Notes under the pieces: model-generated
Seen by the model: the letters and a program-made list of their open reading frames with translations, nothing else
Databases searched by the model: none
What the model was told of the DNA's origin: nothing
Translations under genes and position numbers: made by a program
In this document: in pieces, positions 8,883-17,048 of the stretch
Layout: every line of letters begins with the position of its first letter
Position numbering within the stretch: position 1 is the stretch's first letter
Source of the DNA: Verrucomicrobiota bacterium
Lineage (GTDB): Bacteria > Verrucomicrobiota > Verrucomicrobiia > JADLBR01
Direction: 5' to 3'
NCBI GenBank assembly: GCA_029560585.1
Contig: JAKQKQ010000008.1
Span: 1-64,000 of the forward strand
DNA: 64,000 nt

Positions 8883-9731
8883 ATGTCCCAGAACCGATCA
8901 ACCCGCCCCATACAGAGCCTCGAGCGTGGCCTTGTGCTGCTGGAGGCCGTGGCCGACGCGGGGCGGCCGGTGTCGCTGGCCGATTTGACACCCGTTCTGG
9001 GATTGGACCGCAGCAGCGTCTTTCGGCTGGCGAACACCCTCAGGCTACGAGGATTCCTGATTCAGTTGCCGGAGAGCAAACAGTATGCCCTCGGTTCGAC
9101 GATCTGGCGGCTCGCCAACCGCCTAGCCTTCGGCAATGCGCTGGTGGAGTTGGCGCGCGAGCCAGTCAACTCGCTGGCGGGTCAGACGGGGGAAACCACC
9201 CATCTGGCGATCCGCGTGAACCGGGAGGCGGTGTTGATCGACCACCGGCTGACAAAGCGGGCGGTGGGCGTGGCGGGCGGGGCCGGCAGGAGCGTGCCGC
9301 TGCATTGCACCGGGGTGGGCAGGGCGCTGCTCGCGGACTGCGACCACGAGCACTTGATCGGGCTTCTTGGCGACGCCCCTCTCGCTCGTTTTACGAGGCG
9401 GACGATAACTCGGTTAGACGATCTGGCGGACGAGTGCCGGCGGGTTCGGGAGCGGGGGTTTGCGATCGACGATGAGGAACATGATGACGGCGTGAGATGC
9501 GTGGCGGCCCCGGTCCGCGATGCGGGCGGGCAGATCGTGGCGGCGATGGGGATCTCCGCGCCGGTCGCGCGGTTGGCGCGTGACAGGCTGCCCGCGGTCG
9601 GCAAGACAGTCATGGCGGCCGCGGCGGACCTGGGCGAGAGGCTGGGGTATGCCGCGCCTCGGCGAGGGAAGAGAACCGCGCCCAAGGCATTGGCACCCAG
9701 GCGATCGTCCCGGAGGCGGAGGTGCCGGTGA
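8883..9731 (+). CDS. IclR-family transcriptional regulator
   Basis: A 282-residue regulator. The N-terminal winged helix-turn-helix (about residues 8-70) shows QSLERGLVLLEAVA and DRSSVFRLANTLRLRGFL. The IclR effector domain (about 80-250) follows, with ETTHLAIRVNREAVLIDH, RSVPLHCTGVGRALLAD and a conserved FAIDDEEHDDGVRCVAAPV segment. The last 30 residues are a basic tail that looks unstructured. It probably senses a small carbon source. The next two genes, an isomerase and a Gfo/Idh oxidoreductase, follow at 55 and 27 bases and are its likely targets, along with the divergent glycosidase. A nested dyad overlaps its promoter. Confidence 0.9.
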   Translation: MSQNRSTRPIQSLERGLVLLEAVADAGRPVSLADLTPVLGLDRSSVFRLANTLRLRGFLIQLPESKQYALGSTIWRLANRLAFGNALVELAREPVNSLAGQTGETTHLAIRVNREAVLIDHRLTKRAVGVAGGAGRSVPLHCTGVGRALLADCDHEHLIGLLGDAPLARFTRRTITRLDDLADECRRVRERGFAIDDEEHDDGVRCVAAPVRDAGGQIVAAMGISAPVARLARDRLPAVGKTVMAAAADLGERLGYAAPRRGKRTAPKALAPRRSSRRRRCR

Positions 9732-9786
9732 TCGTCGAGGAGATGGTGCGGGCGGAGAGCAGACGGGAGATCGAAAGGAGCGGAGT

Positions 9787-10743
9787 ATGATGGCGAGCAC
9801 AAGGGTGATGACTCGGCGGCAGGCATTGCTGGCCGCGTGCGGGGTGGGCGGGCTCGCGCTGACGCGGGCCCATGGGGCAGAGGCTACGTCCGAGCGGACG
9901 GGCAAGAAGGAGGTGAGGATCGGCTGCGGCACGGTCACGTTTCGGAAGCTATCGCTGGATGATGCGCTGCAACGGATCGCGCGCGCCGGGTACGAGTATT
10001 GCGAGACGCAGGCAACCGGGCCGTGGTGCCCGCACGTGGATGCGTGGAAGGACGATCCGGAGAAATTCAAGCGGCGCGTTCAAGATTATGGCTTCAAGGG
10101 CGTCACGGGACTCTGGTCGCCACATGGCGCGATCATCGCAAATCCGAAAAGCGTGGAGGGCATCACGCAGGCGATCCGCTGGGCGGCGGCGGCGGGCATC
10201 CCGGTCGTTCACGCCGGCGACGGCAAAAAGCCCGAAGGCATGTCGGATGACGATGCGCTCAAACTGATGCGAGGGCGTCTCGCGGAGATTCTGGAGGTGG
10301 CGGAGAAGTGTCGGGTGTATCTGGGCATCGAGCCACACGGTTCGTTCTCTCTGACGACCGAAGGCCTGAGACGAATCATGGGCCTGTCATCCTCCCCGTG
10401 GCTCGGGATCAATTATGACACGGCGAACGTCCACAGGGTCACGTACGCAGAAAAGGCGGAGGGCGCGTACGCTTTTCAACCCTATGGCGAGCGCCAAGAT
10501 GAGGTCGCCACGCTGGCGGCCGTGGCGGACCGGGTGGTGCACCTGCACCTGAAAGATGTCGTGGGCGCCAAGTGTGTCGCGCTGGGGGAGGGGGGCGTGA
10601 ACCTCGCGGGCTGCCTGGATGTGCTGAGGCAACGGCATTATGCGGGCGCGTTTTCGTTGGAAACAGAGGGCGATATGGACCCTCAGCTAGGACAGCAGAT
10701 GATCGAGCGGAGCCGCGCATGGCTGGTGAAGGCGCTGGCCTGA
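9787..10743 (+). CDS. Tat-exported xylose isomerase-like TIM-barrel protein
   Basis: A 318-residue member of the sugar phosphate isomerase/epimerase family (COG1082). GAAAGGAG lies six bases before the start. The N-terminus reads as a twin-arginine signal (MTRRQALLAACGVGGLAL), so the protein is probably exported folded. The TIM barrel keeps the usual metal-ligand positions: an acidic residue in LGIEPHGSF, Asp in NYDTANV, His in VHLHLKD and Glu in FSLETEGD. Family members epimerise or isomerise sugars and inositols, and some eliminate 3-keto-glycosides. Pairing with the adjacent Tat-signal Gfo/Idh gene suggests a periplasmic oxidise-then-cleave route, which is an inference. Confidence 0.8.
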   Translation: MMASTRVMTRRQALLAACGVGGLALTRAHGAEATSERTGKKEVRIGCGTVTFRKLSLDDALQRIARAGYEYCETQATGPWCPHVDAWKDDPEKFKRRVQDYGFKGVTGLWSPHGAIIANPKSVEGITQAIRWAAAAGIPVVHAGDGKKPEGMSDDDALKLMRGRLAEILEVAEKCRVYLGIEPHGSFSLTTEGLRRIMGLSSSPWLGINYDTANVHRVTYAEKAEGAYAFQPYGERQDEVATLAAVADRVVHLHLKDVVGAKCVALGEGGVNLAGCLDVLRQRHYAGAFSLETEGDMDPQLGQQMIERSRAWLVKALA

Positions 10744-10770
10744 TCGCTCGCGCGCAGGAGGTCAGACGAT

Positions 10771-12198
10771 ATGGGAACGAGAAGGACAGGGATGCCGATC
10801 ACCCGTCGGCGATTCGTGGGTTCGCTGGCGCCCGCGGCGGCCGCATTCACGATCATCCCGCGCCATGTGTTGGGGGGACCGGGCTTCGTTCCACCCAGCG
10901 AGAAGGTGAACATAGCGATCATCGGTGCAGGCGGCATGGGGCGGACAAACGTGCGCCATCTATTCAACGAGAAGGACGCGCAGATCATCGCCGTCTGTGA
11001 TGTGGCGGAGACGACGGATTTGAGCCCCTTCTATTACAAGGGCCTTGGCGGCCGCAAGGCCGTTCGCGCGGAAGTGGAAACACACTATTCGAAGGCGAGC
11101 CCCGGTTTCCGGTGCGCGGAGTACGAGGATTTCCGGGTCATGCTGGAGAAGGAGAAGGCCATAGACGCCGTCCTCTGCGCTACGCCGGACCATGCCCACG
11201 CCATCGTGTCCATCACCGCCATGAAAATGGGCAAGCACGTCTATTGCGAGAAGCCGTTGGCCCACAACGTCTGGGAGGTCCGGCAAGTCGCGAGGGTTGC
11301 AAAGGAGACTGGCGTGGCCACGCAGATGGGCAACCAGGGTCACTCGGGCGAGGGTATCCGCCAGACGTGCGAGTGGCTCTGGGATGGGGCGATCGGAAAA
11401 GTCAGCGAGGTCCATGGTTGGAGCGACGTCGGCCGCTGGGTCACGGAGCCAGGGCGGCCGTCGGCGACGCCCCCTGTGCCAGCGGGGTGGAATTGGGATC
11501 TGTGGCTGGGACCGCGGGAATATCGGCCGTATCACCCCTCTTATGCGCCATACAATTGGAGGGGGTGGTGGGCCTTTGGGACCGGGGGCATCGGTGACAT
11601 GGCATGCCACAACATCGATCCGGCCGTGTGGGCACTGCGACTTGAGAACCCCACGCGCGTCGAGGCCACGACGACCGGCCTGGATCAAGAGGTGGCGTCG
11701 ATGAGCGGTGGGATTTACACGTTTCATTTCGGTGCCCGCGGTGATCTGCCGCCGGTGAGGCTGACGTGGTACGATGGCGGGCTCCGCTCCCCGACGCCCG
11801 AGGGTCTGGATCCGAGTGATCCGAGACAGAATCTGGGCGAGGGCGGCAACGGGCTGCTGTTCGTCGGCGACAAGGGGCTTCTGACCTGCGGCGGATGGGC
11901 AAAGATGCCGCGGCTGCTGCCCCTGTCGCTGCACCGCGACTACAAGCGGCCCGAAAAGACGCTGCCGCGCGGCAATGGCCATCACGCGGATTGGCTCGCC
12001 GCCTGCAAAGGTGGGCCGCCGGCGAGCGGCAACTTCGAATATAGCGCCCGCCTGACCGAGCTGACGTTGCTCGGGAACGTCGCCCTGCGAACGAAGAAAC
12101 TGCTGCTCTGGGATGGGCCGAACATGAGGGCATCGAATGCGCCGGAGGCAGACCCATTCATCCGCGAGGAGTATCGCAAGGGGTGGGAGATCTCCTGA
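10771..12198 (+). CDS. Tat-exported Gfo/Idh/MocA oxidoreductase
   Basis: A 475-residue NAD(P)-binding sugar oxidoreductase. AGGAGG ends nine bases before the ATG. A twin-arginine signal (TRRRFVGSLAPAAAAF) is followed by a Rossmann domain with IAIIGAGGMGRTNV and the catalytic-type lysine motif YCEKPLAHN. The C-terminal dehydrogenase domain shows PAGWNWDLWLGP and WWAFGTGGIGDMACHNIDP, typical of the secreted subgroup in planctomycete-like bacteria. Such enzymes are thought to oxidise sugar hydroxyls with tightly bound NAD. It lies 27 bases after the isomerase-like gene and ends this short IclR-led operon. A second ATG at 10792 would also keep the Tat motif. Confidence 0.88.
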   Translation: MGTRRTGMPITRRRFVGSLAPAAAAFTIIPRHVLGGPGFVPPSEKVNIAIIGAGGMGRTNVRHLFNEKDAQIIAVCDVAETTDLSPFYYKGLGGRKAVRAEVETHYSKASPGFRCAEYEDFRVMLEKEKAIDAVLCATPDHAHAIVSITAMKMGKHVYCEKPLAHNVWEVRQVARVAKETGVATQMGNQGHSGEGIRQTCEWLWDGAIGKVSEVHGWSDVGRWVTEPGRPSATPPVPAGWNWDLWLGPREYRPYHPSYAPYNWRGWWAFGTGGIGDMACHNIDPAVWALRLENPTRVEATTTGLDQEVASMSGGIYTFHFGARGDLPPVRLTWYDGGLRSPTPEGLDPSDPRQNLGEGGNGLLFVGDKGLLTCGGWAKMPRLLPLSLHRDYKRPEKTLPRGNGHHADWLAACKGGPPASGNFEYSARLTELTLLGNVALRTKKLLLWDGPNMRASNAPEADPFIREEYRKGWEIS

Positions 12199-12351
12199 CG
12201 GGATCGCGGCCCAAGAGGCTTGCGAGCCGTATGTCATCCGCGCCATGAATGATGGTCGCTGACCAGAAACATCCGCGCGCCGGATTATTCAGGATGAAAC
12301 TTCTGGGGGTGGGGCCGAGGACGATGGCCCCGGCTCGCGCTTCGCGCGCTG

Positions 12352-12387
12352 CCAAAGCGGTGCCGGCCTACGGCGGCACCGCACTCC
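12352..12387 (-). repeat. Dispersed hairpin, family 2, copy 1
   Basis: GCGGTGCCG and CGGCACCGC form a perfect 9-bp stem with an 8-base loop, bordered by CCAAA on the left and ACTCC on the right. On the minus strand it reads GGAGTGCGG...CCGCTTTGG. The same borders enclose a related hairpin at 24034-24061, so this is one of at least two copies. Confidence 0.55.
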
Positions 12388-12458
12388 AAAACGCGAGGCG
12401 CGCCAGGTTTTGGTGCGGCGCGCGACCCATGGATGGCCGCAAATCGAGAGGACTGGCC

Positions 12459-12487
12459 TTGGCCGCGGGCTAAAGTTCCGCTATATG
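12459..12487 (+). promoter_or_regulatory. Candidate promoter of the GHL10 gene
   Basis: TTGGCC (12459-12464) and TATATG (12482-12487) are 17 bases apart in a locally AT-richer patch. The predicted start leaves a leader of about ten bases before the ATG at 12504. Confidence 0.4.
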
Positions 12488-12503
12488 AATATCCAATCGC
12501 TTT

Positions 12504-14222
12504 ATGAGAAAAACGTTATTGCTGATTGGCGCGGTGGTTTTCGCGTCATGCTGCTTTGGGGAGATGGTCCAACACCGCGGGATCTGGCTGCACCCGGAGC
12601 AGTTCAAGACGCGGGAGCTGGCGGATGAATGGATTGGCAGGGTCGCGGCGGCGCGGCTGAACGCCATCTATCCGCTGGTCTGGTGCAAAGGGGGGACGGG
12701 CTGGTACAGGAGCGACCTGTGTCCGATGGGGGAAGGCGTGCCAGAGGGATTCGATCCGCTGGGTTATCTGATAGAGGCCGCCCACGCGCGGCACATCGAC
12801 GTGCACGCGTGGTTTGTCAACGGCCACTATGGTGAGGCAAAGCCGGGTTTCGTGTTCTCACGGCACCCGGACTGGGAGCTCCAAGGCGGCGGCCGTGGCG
12901 CAGATTCGACGTGGTATGACCTCGGCAAGCCGGAGGTGCGCGACTTCGAGCGCGATGTGATGCTGGGTTGCCTGAAGGACTACAATCTGGATGGCATCCA
13001 TTTTGACTACATTCGGTACTCGGGTCAGGTCGTCTGCCGCTGTGGGCATTGCCAGAACGAGTTCTCGGAGAAGTACGGATTTGCCCCCAGGCCGAAGGGG
13101 GAGGACACATTCCCGGTATTGCTGGCGGTGGGATCAAATCCCCTGGGCAAGCCGACGACCGCCAAGGTGCTGGCCACGTTCGATAGCGGCGTGCCCGCGA
13201 TCACGATAAACCAGATGGGGCGGGGCGAGGCGGTCTTGATCAACTGGGGTGCCGCGATGGCGACGTGTCCGGCGGTGGACGGCTTCGTGCGGCAGATGCT
13301 GGCGCGATTCGGCGCCGGCGCGAAGAACACGTATCAACTCAATACGACGGAGACGGCGGCAAAGTACCGGCCTGAGGTGCAGCGCGCCGCACATGATTGG
13401 CTGGCGGGAATGGGATCCGGGACGAAGATCATCGATGAGACATCGCTTCAGAAAATTCCCGCCGATGGGACCGTCGTGCTTGTCGGCCAGTATCTGATGG
13501 GCGAGGAAACGGCACGGTGGCTCGAGGGTTTCGTGGGCGGGGGCGGGCATTGCCTTTTCATCGACGGGCCGGTGTTTGCGATCAAACACGATTCGCTCAA
13601 GAGGGTGGTCGGCCTGCAGCAGCAGGCCCGGTATTTCCACGGCAGCACCGTGATCCAGCCCGCGCCGGACCAGGACGTCATCAAGCCGGGCCCACCGCTG
13701 GACGTCGAAAAGGAGAGGCAGAGGATGGCCAAATGGGTGGAGTATCGCACGTGGACGGTGACGGAGCTTGTCCGATCCGTCTATCGCGGCGCGAAAAAGA
13801 TCAAACCCGGCGCCCAGGTGAGCGCAGCGGTATTCTATAAGAAGGCGTCGGCGGACGGCGTGTGCCAGGACTGGTACGGATGGCTGAGGGAGGGATGCAT
13901 CGATTACGTGTTGCCAATGGCCTACACGGAGGACAACGAGGAGTTGGCCAAGGCTTTCGCGGAGTGGAAGGCCGCCGATCCGAAGATGGACAGGATCATT
14001 CCGGGGTTCAGCATCTATTCGCGGGCGGGCAAGGGGGCGGTGACGCGCGATATCAAACTGGTCGACTCTCAGATGGCGATGGGTGCGTCCAATGGCGCGC
14101 GCGGCAACCTGTTCTTCTGTCTCAGGTACCTGAACGATGACCTCATCGGGTTTCTGGCGGGTGGGCGGTTCGCTGGGGCCGCGAAACCCTACTATCCCGC
14201 GAAGACTGCTTATGATAACTGA
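12504..14222 (+). CDS. Secreted GHL10-type glycosidase-like protein with an inserted domain
   Basis: A 572-residue protein with a signal peptide ending near residue 19 (MRKTLLLIGAVVFASCCFG). Residues 24-190 match the first half of a glycosyl hydrolase-like 10 barrel: HRGIWLHPEQF, AARLNAIYPLVWCKGG and DGIHFDYIRYSG. The second half appears only from about residue 408, with VTELVRSVYRGAKKIKPGAQ and CIDYVLPMAYTEDNEEL. In between, about 200 residues with GRGEAVLINWGAAM and FVGGGGHCLFIDG look like an amidotransferase/ThuA-like alpha/beta domain. GHL10 proteins are linked to amidated glycan or glucosaminide cleavage. The gene overlaps the ceramidase-like gene by 11 bases. Confidence 0.8.
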   Translation: MRKTLLLIGAVVFASCCFGEMVQHRGIWLHPEQFKTRELADEWIGRVAAARLNAIYPLVWCKGGTGWYRSDLCPMGEGVPEGFDPLGYLIEAAHARHIDVHAWFVNGHYGEAKPGFVFSRHPDWELQGGGRGADSTWYDLGKPEVRDFERDVMLGCLKDYNLDGIHFDYIRYSGQVVCRCGHCQNEFSEKYGFAPRPKGEDTFPVLLAVGSNPLGKPTTAKVLATFDSGVPAITINQMGRGEAVLINWGAAMATCPAVDGFVRQMLARFGAGAKNTYQLNTTETAAKYRPEVQRAAHDWLAGMGSGTKIIDETSLQKIPADGTVVLVGQYLMGEETARWLEGFVGGGGHCLFIDGPVFAIKHDSLKRVVGLQQQARYFHGSTVIQPAPDQDVIKPGPPLDVEKERQRMAKWVEYRTWTVTELVRSVYRGAKKIKPGAQVSAAVFYKKASADGVCQDWYGWLREGCIDYVLPMAYTEDNEELAKAFAEWKAADPKMDRIIPGFSIYSRAGKGAVTRDIKLVDSQMAMGASNGARGNLFFCLRYLNDDLIGFLAGGRFAGAAKPYYPAKTAYDN

Positions 14223-15696
14223 CGAACTGTATCTGCCGCGGGCCGAGGGAGGTCGCGCCCCATCGAGAGTCAGGGTCGGCTTTGCGGAGGCCGACATCAC
14301 CCCGTCGCCGGGCATGGAGATCCCGGGCGGCTATGTGAAGGCGTTCGCGGACACCGTGCACGATCTTTGCAAGGTGCGCGCTGCGGTTTTTGACGGTGGC
14401 CGGAACCGCGTGGCAGTGGTCGGCCTGGACACTCTGGTGGCGCCGCGTCCTCTGGTGGATGCCGCGCGGGCGGCGATCCAGCAGCGGTGCGGCATCGAAC
14501 CGGGCGCCGTCATGATCGCAGCCTCACACACTCACTCCGGGGGGCCCGTGGGGATGGTTTTGCCCGGTGAGTTCGATCATGCCACGCCACTGGTGCAGAA
14601 GTTGGCCTATGAGGTTTCCTCTTGCGCCAACGCCGCGTACCTGCGGCGGGTGGGGGAGCAGATCGTCGATACCGTCACGCGGGCTATGGAGAAAAGGCAG
14701 GAGGCGTGGCTCAGTTTTGGCAAGGGGCACGAGGGCGAAGTGGCCTTCAACCGCCGGTTCAAGATGAAGAACGGCTTGACCTATACGCATCCGGGGCGGG
14801 GGCACCCCGACATCGTCGCTCCCGCGGGGCCGATCGATCCGGAGGTGGGCGTGACTGGCGCCTGGGACGCGAACGGCAAATTGTTGGGATGTCTGGTCAA
14901 CTACGCCTGCCACGCAACGACAAATCCCGAGGGGATATCCGCGAATTGGATCTACTACCTCGAGAGGACCATCCAGGGCTCGCTGGGGCCAGAGGCCGCG
15001 GTCGTTTTTCTTCAGGGCGCGAGCGGAGACATCACGCAGGTGAACAATCTCAGCCCCTATGTCGAACCCTCCGGCGAAGAATCCGCACGCAGGGTGGGGG
15101 GGTGCGTCGGCGCAGAGGCCGTGAGAGCCCTGCTGCTGGCGGAACAGGGCGGGAACATCTCGGTGAATGCGCTCTCCGAGACATGGGAAATCAACCGCAG
15201 GCGCCCCTCGCCCGAGCGCGTCAGGCGATGTCTAGAAATGGTGCAGAAGACGGAGCGGGAGATCGGCCACACGGAATGGGTGTTCGCCAAGGAGATCGTA
15301 CTGCTGGACGCCCTCTTGGCCAAAGGCGGCGCGACCACGGTGGAGGCGCAGGCCATCCAGCTTGGTCCGGCGGTGTACCTGACCACCCCGGCGGAGCTAT
15401 TTGTAGAATTGGGGTTGGAGATCAAACGCCGCAGCCCATTTAGCTTCACCTGGCCGGTGGAACTGGCCAATGGTTGCGTCGGCTATGTTCCCACCGAAGC
15501 GGCCTTCGGTCCAGGCGGAGGCGGCTACGAGACGAGGCTCACCTGCTACAGCAACCTCGAGCACTCGGCCGGGCGACAGATGGTCGACACTGCCGTGGAG
15601 CTGGCGAGGCGACTCACGCCGGATGCGCCCCCGGAGCCGCAACGGGCCAAACCCGCCGAGGCGACGTGGAGCTATGGCAGCGTTCCCCCGGAATAG
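14212..15696 (+). CDS. Neutral ceramidase-like alkaline hydrolase
   Basis: A 494-residue protein. The ATG at 14212 overlaps the end of the GHL10 gene, which fits translational coupling. The N-terminal part has RVGFAEADITPSPG, which is the usual opening of the neutral/alkaline non-lysosomal ceramidase family. Zinc-ligand candidates are in IAASHTHSGG and VNYACHATTNP. The segment VVFLQGASGDITQVNN matches the family's nucleophile region. Ceramidases hydrolyse the amide of ceramide. Bacterial relatives with this short length may act on other amides or glycolipids. I see no signal peptide, so the site of action is unclear. No dedicated C-terminal immunoglobulin domain is obvious. Confidence 0.75.
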   Translation: MITDELYLPRAEGGRAPSRVRVGFAEADITPSPGMEIPGGYVKAFADTVHDLCKVRAAVFDGGRNRVAVVGLDTLVAPRPLVDAARAAIQQRCGIEPGAVMIAASHTHSGGPVGMVLPGEFDHATPLVQKLAYEVSSCANAAYLRRVGEQIVDTVTRAMEKRQEAWLSFGKGHEGEVAFNRRFKMKNGLTYTHPGRGHPDIVAPAGPIDPEVGVTGAWDANGKLLGCLVNYACHATTNPEGISANWIYYLERTIQGSLGPEAAVVFLQGASGDITQVNNLSPYVEPSGEESARRVGGCVGAEAVRALLLAEQGGNISVNALSETWEINRRRPSPERVRRCLEMVQKTEREIGHTEWVFAKEIVLLDALLAKGGATTVEAQAIQLGPAVYLTTPAELFVELGLEIKRRSPFSFTWPVELANGCVGYVPTEAAFGPGGGGYETRLTCYSNLEHSAGRQMVDTAVELARRLTPDAPPEPQRAKPAEATWSYGSVPPE

Positions 15697-15700
15697 GGGT

Positions 15701-15822
15701 GGGCCCGCGGCCTCGCGGGCCGCGCATGTCAGGTGCCTTTCGCTACCCCGCGGGGCGCGGACGCCGGGGCCGGCGTCCCTCCCGCGCACGGCGCGACTGG
15801 TGTGCGGGTTCTTCAACGGGCT
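15701..15822 (+). repeat. Dispersed intergenic repeat, family 1, copy A (5' truncated)
   Basis: This 122-base segment aligns with 42345-42460. Shared blocks include CAGGTGCCTTTCG, the palindrome GACGCCGGGGCCGGCGTC and the following CCTCCC, and a T-rich end. Its right end is TTCAACGGGCT, the inverted form of the AGCCC...CGTTGAA seen at the left ends of copies B and C. It looks like a non-coding mobile repeat with terminal inverted repeats. Confidence 0.65.
15702..15721 (+). terminator. Strong GC hairpin after the ceramidase-like gene
   Basis: GGCCCGCG and CGCGGGCC form a perfect 8-bp stem with a 4-base loop, starting five bases after the stop codon. It lacks a T-tract. It also forms the left end of repeat copy A, so termination may be a side effect of the repeat. 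Confidence 0.4.
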
Positions 15823-15865
15823 ATAATGTTCCCGCTCGCCGCCACAGGCCTCGGCTCTTTGCGGG

Positions 15866-16960
15866 TCAGACGGTTTCGCCTGCGATGAACCTCGGCATCA
15901 GCCTGAACGCTTGCGCGGGCAGCGTGCGTGTCGCGGCAAGTTCACAGACCGCGCCGCACACCTTGCGGGCGAACTGATCGATGTTGATTGCGTACCGGCT
16001 CAGGGCGGGACTCGTGTGCTGGAGATATGCGTCATCGTCGCGCGACAAGACGGCCGCGTCCTGGGGCAGGCGGCGCTCGCGCCGCATCAGGTGCATCGCG
16101 ACGGTCAAGGCATGCACCGCCCGGACGACGAGATAGCCGGTGGGCGGGCCCGATGTCCGCAGGATCTTGTCCAGCAGTGAGCACAGATGAGCCGCGGCTC
16201 CGTCGTGCCGCAGCACCCGGAGTTGGGCGCCCGGATGTCTGTCCACGGCCTCGCGAAACCCGCGCTCACTTTCCAAGTCGCCGTCGTAGACATCCTGCTG
16301 CAGCACGAGGGCGAGTCGCGTGTGGCCCCTCCTCAACAGGACATCGCCCGCGTGGCGGCAGGTCGCTCGAAAATCCACGTCCACAGATGGGAGGGGAATG
16401 CCGGGCCCGCATGATCCGATCACGAGCAGAGGCAGATGGCGCGCGAGAAACCAGCGCTGCATGGGCTCCTTGGATCCCCATGCCACCCAGATGGTGGCAG
16501 GGTTGTTCTGGACGAGCTTTTCCAACGCGCGCGCGGGTTTGGGGGAGAAGCAGGCGGGGTCCACGTGGAACTGGACCGCATGGCCCACGCCGGCGAGATG
16601 ATCCCGCAGGGTGTCGAGCATGAATAGCGTGGCGGGCGGCATCGACTGAAGGGGCAAGGGCGCAAGCAGGGTGACAAGACGCGATGATGACCGGGGCGGG
16701 ATGCGCCCGCGCCGTGGCCCGATGAGCCGTCGCGTGCGCCCCGCGAGCCCGATGAGACCCTCGCGCTCCAGCTCGCTCAGTGCGGCGCGCAACGTGGGTC
16801 GGCTAACTTGCAGGTGCCGGCACAGTGGGCGCTCGGCGGGCAAGCGTTCCGCCCAATGCCCGGCACGCAGGTGAGCGCGGATCGAGGCCGCCGTCTGCGA
16901 GATTAGCGAAACGCGCTGCGGCAGGGAGACCACCGCCAGATTGGGGCACGATGAGGGCAT
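15866..16960 (-). CDS. GntR-type HTH / LacI-type sensor transcriptional regulator
   Basis: A 364-residue regulator. The N-terminal winged helix (about residues 12-75) has RLPAERPLCRHLQVSRPTLRAALSELEREG, a typical GntR recognition region. The rest is a periplasmic-binding-protein-like sensor of the LacI/XylR kind, with MLDTLRDHLAGVGHAVQFHV, DVLLRRGHTRLALVLQQD and a late AINIDQFARKVCGAV. This domain pair usually senses a sugar. The start at 16960 is one base from an operator dyad and gives the full winged helix; the frame runs further upstream without domain support. It is divergent from an SDR gene. Two copies of the dyad suggest it controls 17049-23999 and itself. Confidence 0.85.
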   Translation of the reverse strand: MPSSCPNLAVVSLPQRVSLISQTAASIRAHLRAGHWAERLPAERPLCRHLQVSRPTLRAALSELEREGLIGLAGRTRRLIGPRRGRIPPRSSSRLVTLLAPLPLQSMPPATLFMLDTLRDHLAGVGHAVQFHVDPACFSPKPARALEKLVQNNPATIWVAWGSKEPMQRWFLARHLPLLVIGSCGPGIPLPSVDVDFRATCRHAGDVLLRRGHTRLALVLQQDVYDGDLESERGFREAVDRHPGAQLRVLRHDGAAAHLCSLLDKILRTSGPPTGYLVVRAVHALTVAMHLMRRERRLPQDAAVLSRDDDAYLQHTSPALSRYAINIDQFARKVCGAVCELAATRTLPAQAFRLMPRFIAGETV

Positions 16961-16999
16961 TTGGTCTGGTAAACTGACCAACAGGCTACGCTTGTCCGC
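16961..16999. promoter_or_regulatory. Operator module copy 1 (TTGGTC-N9-GACCAA)
   Basis: TTGGTC (16961-16966) and GACCAA (16976-16981) are a dyad centred at 16971, directly next to the regulator's start codon. CGCTTGTCCGC follows at 16989-16999. The same two elements with identical spacing recur at 17925-17963. The site probably binds the adjacent GntR-type regulator and controls both divergent genes. Confidence 0.6.
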
Positions 17000-17048
17000 C
17001 GGGGTCCAGCAAGACCAAGATCGACTATCCTTAGGAGGTATCCGTCCG

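Larger units (their letters stand above)
12199..12503. other. 305-base intergenic region with palindromes
   Basis: It holds a dispersed hairpin at 12352-12387, a second inverted pair just after it (CCAAAAC with GTTTTGG) and a promoter at its right end. I see no gene. Confidence 0.5.

Noticed and set aside
6686-9037. A 783-codon version of the minus-strand glycosidase gene reaching past the IclR start
   Set aside because: The extension is low complexity and crosses the IclR promoter and gene. GGAGG and a signal peptide mark 8482 as the start.
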